A stretch of 14,351 bases of DNA from an uncultured Moraxella sp. GTDB taxonomy: Bacteria; Pseudomonadota; Gammaproteobacteria; Pseudomonadales; Moraxellaceae. Where the stretch lies: contig CALAPG010000058.1 of the NCBI GenBank assembly GCA_937889485.1, positions 1-14,351 of the forward strand, given 5' to 3'. This document shows, in pieces, positions 1-6,777 of the stretch (within the stretch, counting starts at the first letter, position 1; each line of letters opens with the position of its first letter). A program made the translations under genes and the position numbers. The notes beneath the pieces were generated by a model. That model was not told the DNA's origin. It saw only the letters and a list, made by a program, of their open reading frames with translations, and searched no databases.

Positions 1-60
1 ATAAACCTATGATGACGCTATCGGCTATCAACGACGCGTTATTTATTGGAAAAATTGCAA

Positions 61-114
61 ATAAAAAAGCATTTAACGTAAGGCGGACTAAAATACCACC
101 CACAATAAATGCTT
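61..114 (-). terminator. Intrinsic terminator, minus strand
   Basis: Read on the minus strand, a perfect 9-bp stem AAGCATTTA/TAAATGCTT (106-114 with 67-75) closes an inner stem GGTGG/CCGCC (one G-U pair) with a 9-nt loop. Most of the bases between the two stems can also pair, giving a nearly continuous long hairpin. It is followed at once by a T-run (63-68 on the plus strand is all A). It would end transcripts from the PerM-family gene and from the promoter-like box at 172-200. Confidence 0.6.
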
Positions 115-166
115 GATTGAGCGTATCTATAGTCGCCTATCAGATAGAAAACGCCTATCACATAGT
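61..166 (-). ncRNA. Candidate small RNA (or 3' UTR of the PerM-family gene)
   Basis: On the minus strand, a TATAAT box (172-177) is followed about 105 nt later by a strong hairpin with a U-run (61-114), with no open reading frame of note between them. The 5' part would carry two near-identical 14-nt copies of CTATNTGATAGGCG (152-165 and 134-147, period 18) and a degenerate third copy (121-132). The 3' part is the terminator hairpin. This layout of promoter, repeated single-stranded motif and terminator fits a small RNA, but the same DNA could simply be the 3' untranslated region of the minus-strand gene ending at 224. Existence of a separate transcript is inference; the hairpin and the repeats are seen directly. 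Confidence 0.3.
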
Positions 167-171
167 CGGCT

Positions 172-200
172 ATTATACGGTAAAATTACGCGCTTGTAGT
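172..200 (-). promoter_or_regulatory. Putative minus-strand promoter beyond the PerM-family gene
   Basis: A perfect TATAAT -10 box (minus strand, 172-177) has a 17-nt spacer and a weak -35, ACTACA (195-200), matching three of six consensus bases. It points left, toward the terminator hairpin at 61-114, so it would drive either a short RNA or a gene outside the window if termination is incomplete. A 14-bp perfect palindrome, GTCATTCGAATGAC (199-212), overlaps the edge of the -35. Confidence 0.35.
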
Positions 201-223
201 CATTCGAATGACAGCTTGCTGTT

Positions 224-1450
224 TTAGAAGATATTTTTTATCCGCGTCATCCAACTGGTATTTTCTTTTTTCATTTGCTCCTCGATTTGTTTTTGTTGCT
301 GCTCAAGCTTGATATCCATCAGATTTTTTTCTTTAAATAGACTATATTGGGCATCGCCTTTATAAAACTCAGTTTCACGATAACTGTCATACGCATGTTT
401 GAATAGCACATTGAGCACAGCGGCGAGCGGCAAAGCAATCAGCATACCTGCAATGCCTGCCAGTGCCGCCCCAGCAAGTACGGCAAATATCACCCACAAT
501 GGTGATAAACCAATTTTATCACCCAACAATAACGGCTGCAAAATATAACCTTCCACCGCCTGCCCTACCATAAAGGCACCGACAATTAACACTAAATGTA
601 CCCAGTCCACGCCAAATTGAAATAGCCCTGCAATAATCGCCGCAATAAAGCCCAGGGTAAAGCCAAGATACGGCACAAAACTTGCGATACCCGCTATCAT
701 CCCGATGATAAGACCGACTTTAAGTCCAATGAGTTGCAGTTGCACCGCATACACCATACCAAGCAGCACCATCACTAGTAGCTGACCTTTGATAAATGAC
801 ATCAACGCTTCATCACTTTCTTTGGCGATACGATAGACCGATGGAATATAACGGTTGGGAATCATATGACGCATTTTTACCAAGCGCTCATCCCAATTAT
901 ATAAAAAATAAAACATCAAAATCGGCACCAACACCACAATGCCCGCCACGTTGATTACATTCATGCCTGATAACATTAAATTGGTAAAAAATGAGCGCGC
1001 ATCGGTGATATTGTAGTTTTCTTTGAGAAAATCGACCAAGCCTTTGGACATATCACGCACTTGCATGGCAGGTAAGCGTATGGGCGTGTGAGAACGCACC
1101 CAGCCTCGCAGCGTATTGTTATAATAGTCAATTGCCGTCGGTACATACTTCCATGCCGATTGTAACTGCTCCCACACCAGTGGAATGAGCCACCAAAGTA
1201 TTAATCCAATCATCAGCCCAGTGGACAAATATACCAGCAAAATCGCCACCCAGCGGCGGATATGTGCCTTGTCCTGTAATTTTTGCACCAACGGATTAAT
1301 CGCATACGATAAAATAAATGCTACCAAAAATGGCAAAATTACCGATTGTAATTGATAAATGATATAGCCTATGGCAACCAAAAACAGCGATATAAATACC
1401 CGTTTGAAAAACACATCTTTCGTAAATTGATAAGGGGATGGGTTGTACAT
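224..1450 (-). CDS. AI-2E/PerM family inner-membrane protein
   Basis: The 408-residue product is a multi-pass inner-membrane protein of the AI-2E transporter (PerM/YdgG/TqsA) superfamily. Hydrophobic segments start near residues 18-47 and 68-90; a long polar stretch covers about 95-150; a second block of membrane segments runs from about 160 to 350, including a Gly/Pro-rich part (ASFVPYLGFTLGF, about 258-270) typical of the family. The C-terminal 50 or so residues are charged and Lys/Gln-rich, probably cytoplasmic. The start is supported by GAGGA a few bases upstream of the ATG. Members have been linked to autoinducer-2 export or Na+/H+ exchange, but substrates are mostly unproven, so I give no symbol. 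In related gammaproteobacteria perM-like genes lie near purM, as here, where the two are divergent. Confidence 0.85.
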   Translation of the reverse strand: MYNPSPYQFTKDVFFKRVFISLFLVAIGYIIYQLQSVILPFLVAFILSYAINPLVQKLQDKAHIRRWVAILLVYLSTGLMIGLILWWLIPLVWEQLQSAWKYVPTAIDYYNNTLRGWVRSHTPIRLPAMQVRDMSKGLVDFLKENYNITDARSFFTNLMLSGMNVINVAGIVVLVPILMFYFLYNWDERLVKMRHMIPNRYIPSVYRIAKESDEALMSFIKGQLLVMVLLGMVYAVQLQLIGLKVGLIIGMIAGIASFVPYLGFTLGFIAAIIAGLFQFGVDWVHLVLIVGAFMVGQAVEGYILQPLLLGDKIGLSPLWVIFAVLAGAALAGIAGMLIALPLAAVLNVLFKHAYDSYRETEFYKGDAQYSLFKEKNLMDIKLEQQQKQIEEQMKKENTSWMTRIKNIF

Positions 1451-1606
1451 AGGTTCCTCAAAAAAGCCAAATACGCCAAAAATATAAGGGGAATGTCAAA
1501 TAAAAGACGGTCACTGCCATCGTTGTATTTTTGACTAATTTTAGGTAATTTGACAAAAATAGATAGCGCAAACTGCACAACTCATACAAATATTTAAAGC
1601 TATGTT

Positions 1607-1645
1607 ATAACGCCCTATCACATTTGTGGGGCTAGAAGGCGTTAT
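1607..1645. repeat. Hairpin with perfect 8-bp arms upstream of purM
   Basis: ATAACGCC (1607-1614) and GGCGTTAT (1638-1645) are perfect inverted repeats. The interior can add a CTA/TAG pairing next to a two-base bulge and a small CAC/GTG stem. No T-run follows on either strand, so it is not an ordinary terminator. The sequence AACGCCCTATCACAT (1609-1623) recurs, lacking one C, as AACGCCTATCACAT on the other side of the PerM-family gene (about 150-163). Confidence 0.5.
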
Positions 1646-1694
1646 GAACGATAAACAGCCTAATATTAGCCAGCTAGCAAAGCGATGGATTATT

Positions 1695-1723
1695 TTTCTT
1701 TTTAATGGGAATTTGGGTATAAT
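1695..1723 (+). promoter_or_regulatory. Probable purM promoter
   Basis: A perfect TATAAT (1718-1723) preceded by TTGGG makes a strong -10. The -35 at 17-nt spacing (TTTCTT, 1695-1700) is poor. Transcription would begin near 1730, leaving a leader of about 40 nt before purM. No PurR-like operator was recognised. Confidence 0.5.
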
Positions 1724-1768
1724 GCGCTATCTACTTTTTTCAATATTTTTTACTGTGATAGGATGACC

Positions 1769-2815
1769 ATGACCACACAATCCACCTCATTAAGTTATAA
1801 AGATGCCGGTGTCGATATTGACGCGGGTGAAGCGCTTGTTCAACGTATCAAATCGGTTGCCAAAGCGACTAGCCGCTCTGAAGTGGTCGGCGGCTTGGGT
1901 GGTTTTGGTGCATTATGCCGTATTCCCCAAGGCTACCAGTCACCGCTTTTAGTCTCAGGTACAGACGGTGTGGGCACCAAACTAAAACTGGCATTGCAAC
2001 TCAACCAACATGACACCATTGGTCAAGACTTGGTTGCTATGTGCGTTAATGATTTATTAGTATGCGGTGCCGAGCCGTTATTCTTTTTGGATTATTACGC
2101 CACAGGCAAACTCGATGTCGACACTGCTGCCACGGTCATTGCGGGCATTGGCGAAGGCTGCAAACTATCAAATTGCGCGCTAATCGGTGGTGAAACAGCC
2201 GAAATGCCAGGTATGTATCAAGATGACGACTATGATTTGGCGGGTTTTTGTGTGGGTGTGGTTGAAGAAAGTGAGGTCATCACAGGCGCCAATGTTGCCA
2301 AAGGCGATGTATTGATTGCAATCGCCTCCAGTGGTGTACACTCTAACGGCTACTCACTGGTACGCAAAGTGATTGAAGTGAGTCAAGCCGATGTCGCTAC
2401 CGAACAGCTCAACGGCAAACCCCTAAAAGATGTGCTGATGGCGCCTACCAAAATTTATGTTAAAGCCATTCGCAAGCTACAACAAACTTTGGGCAATGCC
2501 AACATCCACGCCATGGCGCATATCACAGGCGGTGGCTTGACCGAAAACCTACCACGCGTACTACCCGATACGTTGACCGCCCAAATTGACGTCGCCTCAT
2601 GGCAGCTGCCTGCAGTTTTTGAATGGCTACAACAGCAAGGTAACATTGACCAAATGGAAATGTACCGCACCTTTAACTGCGGCGTAGGTTTTGTGGTCGT
2701 TGTACCAAGTGACAAAGCCGATGAAACACTTGCCGTGTTAGATCAAGCAGGCGAAACCGCTTGGAAATTGGGACAAATTGTTGCGCGCGAGGGCGATGCG
2801 GTCACGTACCACTAA
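1769..2815 (+). CDS. purM: Phosphoribosylformylglycinamidine cyclo-ligase (AIR synthetase)
   Basis: PurM closes the imidazole ring in de novo purine synthesis, turning formylglycinamidine ribonucleotide plus ATP into aminoimidazole ribonucleotide in the cytoplasm. The product aligns end to end with E. coli PurM from memory: [14 protein letters not shown] (about 7-20), [10 protein letters not shown] (41-50), the nucleotide-binding [12 protein letters not shown] (64-75), [20 protein letters not shown] and [11 protein letters not shown] (140-150). It is 348 residues, close to the family norm. An in-frame ATG also exists at 1763, but the second ATG at 1769 is preferred: AGGA (1760-1763) sits five bases before it, whereas it abuts the first ATG, and the resulting [14 protein letters not shown] matches the E. 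coli N-terminus. purN follows after a terminator-like hairpin. Confidence 0.96.
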   Translation: MTTQSTSLSYKDAGVDIDAGEALVQRIKSVAKATSRSEVVGGLGGFGALCRIPQGYQSPLLVSGTDGVGTKLKLALQLNQHDTIGQDLVAMCVNDLLVCGAEPLFFLDYYATGKLDVDTAATVIAGIGEGCKLSNCALIGGETAEMPGMYQDDDYDLAGFCVGVVEESEVITGANVAKGDVLIAIASSGVHSNGYSLVRKVIEVSQADVATEQLNGKPLKDVLMAPTKIYVKAIRKLQQTLGNANIHAMAHITGGGLTENLPRVLPDTLTAQIDVASWQLPAVFEWLQQQGNIDQMEMYRTFNCGVGFVVVVPSDKADETLAVLDQAGETAWKLGQIVAREGDAVTYH

Positions 2816-2845
2816 CCCTACGCCACCTTAACTCGTCCCACCACG

Positions 2846-2887
2846 ACAGGCAGCGATAGGTTTTTAATATCGCTGCTGTTATTTTTT
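2846..2887 (+). terminator. Intrinsic terminator or attenuator between purM and purN
   Basis: A perfect 9-bp stem GCAGCGATA/TATCGCTGC (2850-2858 with 2868-2876) has a 9-nt loop and is followed by TGTTATTTTTT (2877-2887). With one bulged base the stem extends to 12 bp (ACAG with CTGT). It stands only 27 bp before the purN start, leaving little room for a separate purN promoter, so purN probably depends on read-through. Confidence 0.7.
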
Positions 2888-2914
2888 AGGCTATTTATTC
2901 ATTGTGTAGGCGTT

Positions 2915-3601
2915 ATGCAGACCACTCCCCTAAAAATAGCTGTGCTAGTTTCAGGCAGCGGCAGTAACTTACAAGTACTTATTGATAAACAACTTGAGCA
3001 ATCACTCAACATCCAAATTGTAGGCGTCATCAGCAATAAAGCCGATGCGTATGCCCTTGAGCGTGTTCGCCTTGCCAACCATACCCAACAGGCAAATATT
3101 GCCGCCGCCGTGATTGACCGAGATGACCACGGCAAAAAATACAACCGCGTGGATTTTGAGCAAAAAGCACTGGATATATTGGGCAACTGGCAACCAGACC
3201 TAGTGGTGCTTGCAGGATTTATGCGTATCTTGACCCCGTTATTTATTGATGGGGTCAACACAGGGCTTGGTATCCCGATGATTAATCTACACCCCTCGTT
3301 ATTACCTCACTATAAGGGGTTAGACACGCACCAACGGGTGCTCAAGTCTGGCGAAAGATACCACGGTTGTAGCGTCCATTTGGTGACCAGTGAGCTAGAT
3401 GCAGGCGCGGTGATTGCCCAAGCGCTCACCACGGTTTGCCCTCATGACACCGCCGCCTCACTCCAGCAACGTGTCCATCGTCTTGAACATCAACTGTTAC
3501 CAATGGTCGTTGCCCTGTTTGCGCAGCACGTGGTTAGCGTCACCAACCACCAAGCCGACAATACATTGGGCATAGATTTGCCCCTCAAATTATGGCTATA
3601 G
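2915..3601 (+). CDS. purN: Phosphoribosylglycinamide formyltransferase (GART)
   Basis: PurN moves a formyl group from 10-formyltetrahydrofolate to glycinamide ribonucleotide, the third step of purine synthesis. The 228-residue product has the phosphate-binding loop VSGSGSNLQ (12-20) and the catalytic motif INLHPSLLP with N124 and H126. HGCSVHLVTSELDAG (150-164) supplies the third catalytic residue, D162, corresponding to the Asn-His-Asp triad of E. coli PurN. It is slightly longer than the E. coli enzyme, with a C-terminal extension of about 15 residues. TAGG lies four bases before the ATG, a weak ribosome binding site. It shares its pathway and direction with purM upstream and converges on ubiA downstream. 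Confidence 0.95.
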   Translation: MQTTPLKIAVLVSGSGSNLQVLIDKQLEQSLNIQIVGVISNKADAYALERVRLANHTQQANIAAAVIDRDDHGKKYNRVDFEQKALDILGNWQPDLVVLAGFMRILTPLFIDGVNTGLGIPMINLHPSLLPHYKGLDTHQRVLKSGERYHGCSVHLVTSELDAGAVIAQALTTVCPHDTAASLQQRVHRLEHQLLPMVVALFAQHVVSVTNHQADNTLGIDLPLKLWL

Positions 3602-3606
3602 ACAAC

Positions 3607-3642
3607 AAAAAAGGCAGGCACATTGTAGGGTTGCGCCTGCCT
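3607..3642 (-). terminator. Intrinsic terminator for ubiA
   Basis: On the minus strand the inverted repeat AGGCAGGC/GCCTGCCT (3635-3642 with 3612-3619) forms an 8-bp GC-rich stem with a 15-nt loop. It runs straight into a T-run (A at 3607-3612 on the plus strand). The plus-strand side lacks a T-run after the stem, so it terminates ubiA rather than purN. It lies about 80 nt past the ubiA stop. Confidence 0.75.
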
Positions 3643-3724
3643 AATTCTCAACCATTCATGACGATTTTTTATTGATTTTCTTTTACTGGTTTTCGTTTAA
3701 GGTTTTTTTAGCACGGATGGGCGC

Positions 3725-4633
3725 TTATTGGGCTAACAACAGACTAAATACCACGATCAGTACAAACACATACCGCCCTACCCAAACATTATCCAAAAAC
3801 GCTTCAAAACATAACGCACGGTTATAAGTCAGACACTTTTTATTTTGTTGATAAAACAAATAAATCACAGGCAACAAGCTAAGCGCTGCCGCCGTCCCAA
3901 AATAATGCCAAAATACCCCCGCCAAACATACCAAAAATACCGCCTGCAAGCCGCTAATAATCACCACATCATAGCGCCCAAACAAAATTGCCGTGGACTT
4001 GACACCGATTTTTAAATCATCCTCGCGATCAGCCATCGCATACTGGGTATCATATGCCACTGTCCAGCACATATACCCAACAAACAACAACCAACACCAG
4101 CCGTCTACCTGCGTTTGCCCCGTCAATACCTGAGACACCGCCACATACGCCATGGGAATTGCCCAGCCAAATGCCGCTGCCAAAAACACTTGCGGCAAAT
4201 GGGTAAAACGCTTCATAAATGGATAAATAAACGCCAAACTCACCGCGCCAAATGACCATATAAACACATCAAGCGGCAAAAATACCAATAAACTGGCACT
4301 GATCCATGACAAAATTAAAAACGTCCAAACCGCCTCCTTACTGCTCAGCCGCCCATCTGCTAGGGGTCTGCCCTTGGTACGCGCCACATGCCCATCCACT
4401 TTTCTATCGGCAAAATCATTGATAGCACAGCCTGCCGCGCGCATCAAGGTGGCACCCAATGCAAAAATCACCACCACGTGCCAAGGCGGCAACTGTCCAT
4501 ACTCATGCGCCGCCAAAAACACCGCCCACAGCGTTGACCAAAATACCAATTCAATGCCAACGGGTTTATCAAAACGGGTCAAATGAATATAAGCTTCAAG
4601 CTTATCTTTAAAAGTTAGCATGTGCGTGGTCAT
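3725..4633 (-). CDS. ubiA: 4-hydroxybenzoate octaprenyltransferase
   Basis: UbiA attaches the polyprenyl tail to 4-hydroxybenzoate in ubiquinone synthesis, within the inner membrane. The two Asp-rich metal and diphosphate-binding motifs are present: [20 protein letters not shown] (72-91) and [12 protein letters not shown] (195-206), followed by [25 protein letters not shown] (137-149) is also characteristic. Several membrane helices account for the rest. The reading frame opens upstream at a TTG (4666), but that start would leave almost no leader behind the -10 box at 4683-4688. I chose the ATG at 4633, which has a GGGG ten bases upstream and gives a 302-residue protein close to the family length; the ATG at 4621 is the alternative. 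ubiC, a common partner, is not beside it. Confidence 0.93.
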   Translation of the reverse strand: MTTHMLTFKDKLEAYIHLTRFDKPVGIELVFWSTLWAVFLAAHEYGQLPPWHVVVIFALGATLMRAAGCAINDFADRKVDGHVARTKGRPLADGRLSSKEAVWTFLILSWISASLLVFLPLDVFIWSFGAVSLAFIYPFMKRFTHLPQVFLAAAFGWAIPMAYVAVSQVLTGQTQVDGWCWLLFVGYMCWTVAYDTQYAMADREDDLKIGVKSTAILFGRYDVVIISGLQAVFLVCLAGVFWHYFGTAAALSLLPVIYLFYQQNKKCLTYNRALCFEAFLDNVWVGRYVFVLIVVFSLLLAQ

Positions 4634-4682
4634 AAGCAACGTGCCCCAGTAACAGCAAAAAAACAAATCATAAGAACGGTGT

Positions 4683-4711
4683 ATTATACGCCAAAAAGGC
4701 GCAAGCAGACA
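4683..4711 (-). promoter_or_regulatory. Probable ubiA promoter
   Basis: A perfect TATAAT on the minus strand (4683-4688) has a weak -35 at 17-nt spacing (TGTCTG, 4706-4711). Transcription would start near 4676, giving a leader of about 43 nt to the chosen ubiA start. The rest of the gap back to bioC (to 4876) is AT-rich, with an imperfect inverted repeat TGGCAAAA/TTTTGCCA near 4757-4797 but no T-run; I see nothing else there. Confidence 0.45.
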
Positions 4712-4876
4712 CGTCGCTCAAACCTAAAAACTTATTCGCAATTTATCATTGTCTCATTGTTGGCAAAACACGACAAATTGCCCGCTTTTTGCCATAAAAG
4801 TGCAAATATTTGATAGTTTGGCTTTATTTTTTTTAAGATAATTTAATCATAAATAGGTTATAAGTAGCGTTACAGA

Positions 4877-5671
4877 TTATAGCGATAGTCCAAGAATCAA
4901 CATCTGATAATCCAATGACACAGGCGTGCTATCTTGCAAATACTGGCGTAATACCGTCATCGGTATTTGCTCTTGACCACTCACCGCGCCACCCATTTTT
5001 TTTAAATTTTTGAGCAATGTCTGCAAATCTGTATAGGAATGGCTAAAGCGCTGTTCGATCTGATACAACACGTGCCCTTGGCGTTGGCGTAATAGCTGCG
5101 CCACAGCATCAAGCCAGCACGAACTTGGCAAAAACTGATAAATAGGAATCTTTGGAAAACGCCTAATCACCTCATGAAAAGACCCTGCCACAGGCACTGC
5201 CACATGAAGCTGTCCCCCGTGTTTGACTAAACGCCCAAGCTCAGCCATCACGCTCGGTGTTGCCCAGTGTAGCGCAAAACTACTCATCACCATATCAGCC
5301 GATTGGCTAGGCAGCGCAATATGCTGCATCTTTGACAAAATTGGCTGCCCCTGTGGTCGGTTATTTTTACCACCATTACCACCAAATAATGGCTCAAAAC
5401 CGTCTAATCGCTGCTGCCACAGCGCTAACATAGGGGCGGCATTATCAATGCCATAAATTTGCGTTGGCGGCAGCCGCAAACAACAGGCGTGGGACAGTTT
5501 ACCTGTACCACAGCCCACATCAATCACCACACGAGGCGGCAGCGGCGCCTGCCAGTGCATCTTGATATGATCTGCCAAAAAATTCGCCACGACCGATTGA
5601 ATGGGTGTGGCGCTGTCATAAGAGGCGGCAAATTGGGCAAACGCAGGAGATACAGATGAGCGATCAAGCAT
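4877..5671 (-). CDS. bioC: Malonyl-ACP O-methyltransferase (BioC-like)
   Basis: A 264-residue class I SAM-dependent methyltransferase. The SAM-binding loop is DVGCGTG (51-57). Resemblance to E. coli BioC extends beyond the fold: an N-terminal VSPAFAQFAASYD (7-19), FALHW (132-136), a MAELGRLVKHGG block (142-153), SFHEV, LKKMGGAVSGQ (223-233) and a C-terminal SLDYQMLILGLS. BioC methylates the free carboxyl of malonyl-ACP so that fatty-acid enzymes can build the pimeloyl chain of biotin. Compared with the E. coli protein there is an extra Gly/Asn-rich stretch of about 17 residues (roughly 92-114). No other bio gene is nearby. The start lacks a clear ribosome binding site, and the gene lies 26 bp after the upstream di-iron protein gene, suggesting co-transcription. 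A generic methyltransferase is the alternative. Confidence 0.75.
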   Translation of the reverse strand: MLDRSSVSPAFAQFAASYDSATPIQSVVANFLADHIKMHWQAPLPPRVVIDVGCGTGKLSHACCLRLPPTQIYGIDNAAPMLALWQQRLDGFEPLFGGNGGKNNRPQGQPILSKMQHIALPSQSADMVMSSFALHWATPSVMAELGRLVKHGGQLHVAVPVAGSFHEVIRRFPKIPIYQFLPSSCWLDAVAQLLRQRQGHVLYQIEQRFSHSYTDLQTLLKNLKKMGGAVSGQEQIPMTVLRQYLQDSTPVSLDYQMLILGLSL

Positions 5672-5697
5672 AACAATGGCAATATAAAATAAATCAA

Positions 5698-6516
5698 TTA
5701 GCCAACTTTAACACTATTTATCAACCCTGCATAGTTGTAATTATCTTGGGTGAATAAATCCACACCACACGGCAAATTACCAATCCAATTTAAAAAGCGG
5801 TTGATCATCTCTTTACCCACAAACGCCTTACCATGTTGCGGTACAATCATGTCGACATCCAGTTCTCGTACCGCTTGTGCCCAAAATTTGGTCACTTTAT
5901 TACTCACCATATAGCGCTGGTGAAAACCTTGCATGGTAGCAATGTGCGCGTCAAAATTCTCTACAGGCGTATAAGGATCGCCTACCAACGAAGCACCCAT
6001 ATCCCCTGAAAACAGAATTTTGCTGATAGGGTCATAAAACTGAAAATTACCCTCAGAATGTAAAAAATGGGCAGGCAGCGCATACAGGTGGGTTTCGCCC
6101 AACGGTAAAATAGCGCCTTGATCGGGCAGCGCAATCAAACGGTTAAGATAACCTTGTTGCAGCCTGTCAGTGGTAAATGCCGAATTTAGATGCGGCAAAA
6201 AGCGCTCCCATAATTTTGAAATCACCACAGATGCCTGTGTGTGCAATAGCCAGCGTGGCAGTGACGCGATAATATCAGGGTCTTGGTGTGAGCCAATCAC
6301 ATAACGAATATGACGTATGTCAGTGTGTTTGAGCAGCGCAAGCGTAAGCGGGGTATAGGTCAAGTCACCACCTGGGTCAATCACCGCACCATTTGTTTCG
6401 CCATTGTCAGTGTTTAATATCAAAAATTGGTTGGACTGAATGCCCTCACCTTTTACCAAGTCACTAAACACAATACATTTGTGTTTACCATTGTCAAATA
6501 TTGTCTTACCACTCAT
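5698..6516 (-). CDS. Metallo-beta-lactamase-fold di-iron protein (ODP/FprA-like, no flavodoxin domain)
   Basis: The 272-residue protein matches the metallo-beta-lactamase part of flavodiiron proteins (FprA/ROO/NorV), the fold also called ODP, an oxygen-binding di-iron domain. Visible metal-ligand candidates are H77, D79 and D81 in GSHQDPD, a His in AHFLHSEGN (H150 or H153), D172 in FSGDMG and H228 in PQHG. H153 to D172 is exactly 18 residues apart, as remembered for ROO. The flavodiiron pattern HxExDH is changed: Glu is Asp and the last His is Ile. No flavodoxin or rubredoxin domain follows, so alone it would need a separate electron donor, or it senses or binds O2 or NO. An ATG 12 bases upstream (6528) is in frame, but GAGG precedes the ATG at 6516 by six bases. 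Probably co-transcribed with bioC. Confidence 0.75.
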   Translation of the reverse strand: MSGKTIFDNGKHKCIVFSDLVKGEGIQSNQFLILNTDNGETNGAVIDPGGDLTYTPLTLALLKHTDIRHIRYVIGSHQDPDIIASLPRWLLHTQASVVISKLWERFLPHLNSAFTTDRLQQGYLNRLIALPDQGAILPLGETHLYALPAHFLHSEGNFQFYDPISKILFSGDMGASLVGDPYTPVENFDAHIATMQGFHQRYMVSNKVTKFWAQAVRELDVDMIVPQHGKAFVGKEMINRFLNWIGNLPCGVDLFTQDNYNYAGLINSVKVG

Positions 6517-6611
6517 AACCCACCTCATTAAATCGTATGAAAACCCTTGCTAGCAGCGATCTAGACTACCAAAAACCTTATTTGCAATATTGATTTTATA
6601 ATATTTTGAAA

Positions 6612-6639
6612 ATTATACCATTTTTACCAAGATAGTCAC
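6612..6639 (-). promoter_or_regulatory. Probable promoter of the di-iron protein-bioC unit
   Basis: Minus strand: -35 GTGACT (6634-6639, four of six consensus bases), 16-nt spacer, -10 TATAAT (6612-6617, perfect). The leader would be about 90 nt. A 14-bp palindrome lies just upstream of the -35. Confidence 0.5.
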
Positions 6640-6650
6640 TGATTGTCTGT

Positions 6651-6664
6651 GATAAAATTTTATC
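6651..6664. repeat. Perfect 14-bp palindrome between divergent promoters
   Basis: GATAAAATTTTATC reads the same on both strands. It lies 12 bp upstream of the di-iron gene -35 box and about 30 bp upstream of the probable tsaB -10, a position suited to an operator acting on either gene. I recognise no specific regulator; an AT-rich palindrome may also occur by chance. Confidence 0.4.
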
Positions 6665-6695
6665 TTGACTAATTTATACTTAGACGCTCATTTAG

Positions 6696-6704
6696 TGATA
6701 TCAT
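6696..6704 (+). promoter_or_regulatory. Possible extended -10 promoter of tsaB
   Basis: TGATATCAT combines the extended TGn element with a TATCAT -10 hexamer (6699-6704). No good -35 stands at 17 nt, which extended -10 promoters tolerate. A TTGACT at 6665-6670 is too far away to pair with it. The leader to tsaB would be about 65 nt. Confidence 0.35.
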
Positions 6705-6777
6705 ACCCCGCATTTTTAATTGGTTTCCAAATCCAGAATTTTTAGCATGACTCGTTGTAAATAAAGGCAAAATAATC

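Larger units (their letters stand above)
1451..1768. other. Divergent intergenic region between the PerM-family gene and purM
   Basis: This gap must hold promoters for both neighbours. On the minus strand a perfect TTGACA (1494-1499) could be the -35 for the PerM-family gene, but I see no good -10 at the right distance. On the plus strand a TATAAT box lies at 1718-1723. A hairpin (1607-1645) sits between. A 40-codon reading frame (1644-1766) ends overlapping the upstream ATG of purM; I do not call it as a gene because the purM promoter lies inside it. Confidence 0.6.

Noticed and set aside
1369..1578. Minus-strand frame overlapping the start of the PerM-family gene
   Set aside because: It uses another frame over the good ribosome binding site and start of the PerM-family gene and resembles no family.
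2899..3261. 120-codon frame antisense to purN
   Set aside because: It lies opposite a clear purN with conserved motifs; its translation is a low-information Ser/Arg/Cys mix.
4634..4666. N-terminal extension of ubiA from a TTG start
   Set aside because: The extension has no counterpart in known UbiA, lacks a ribosome binding site and would leave a leader of about 10 nt after the -10 box.
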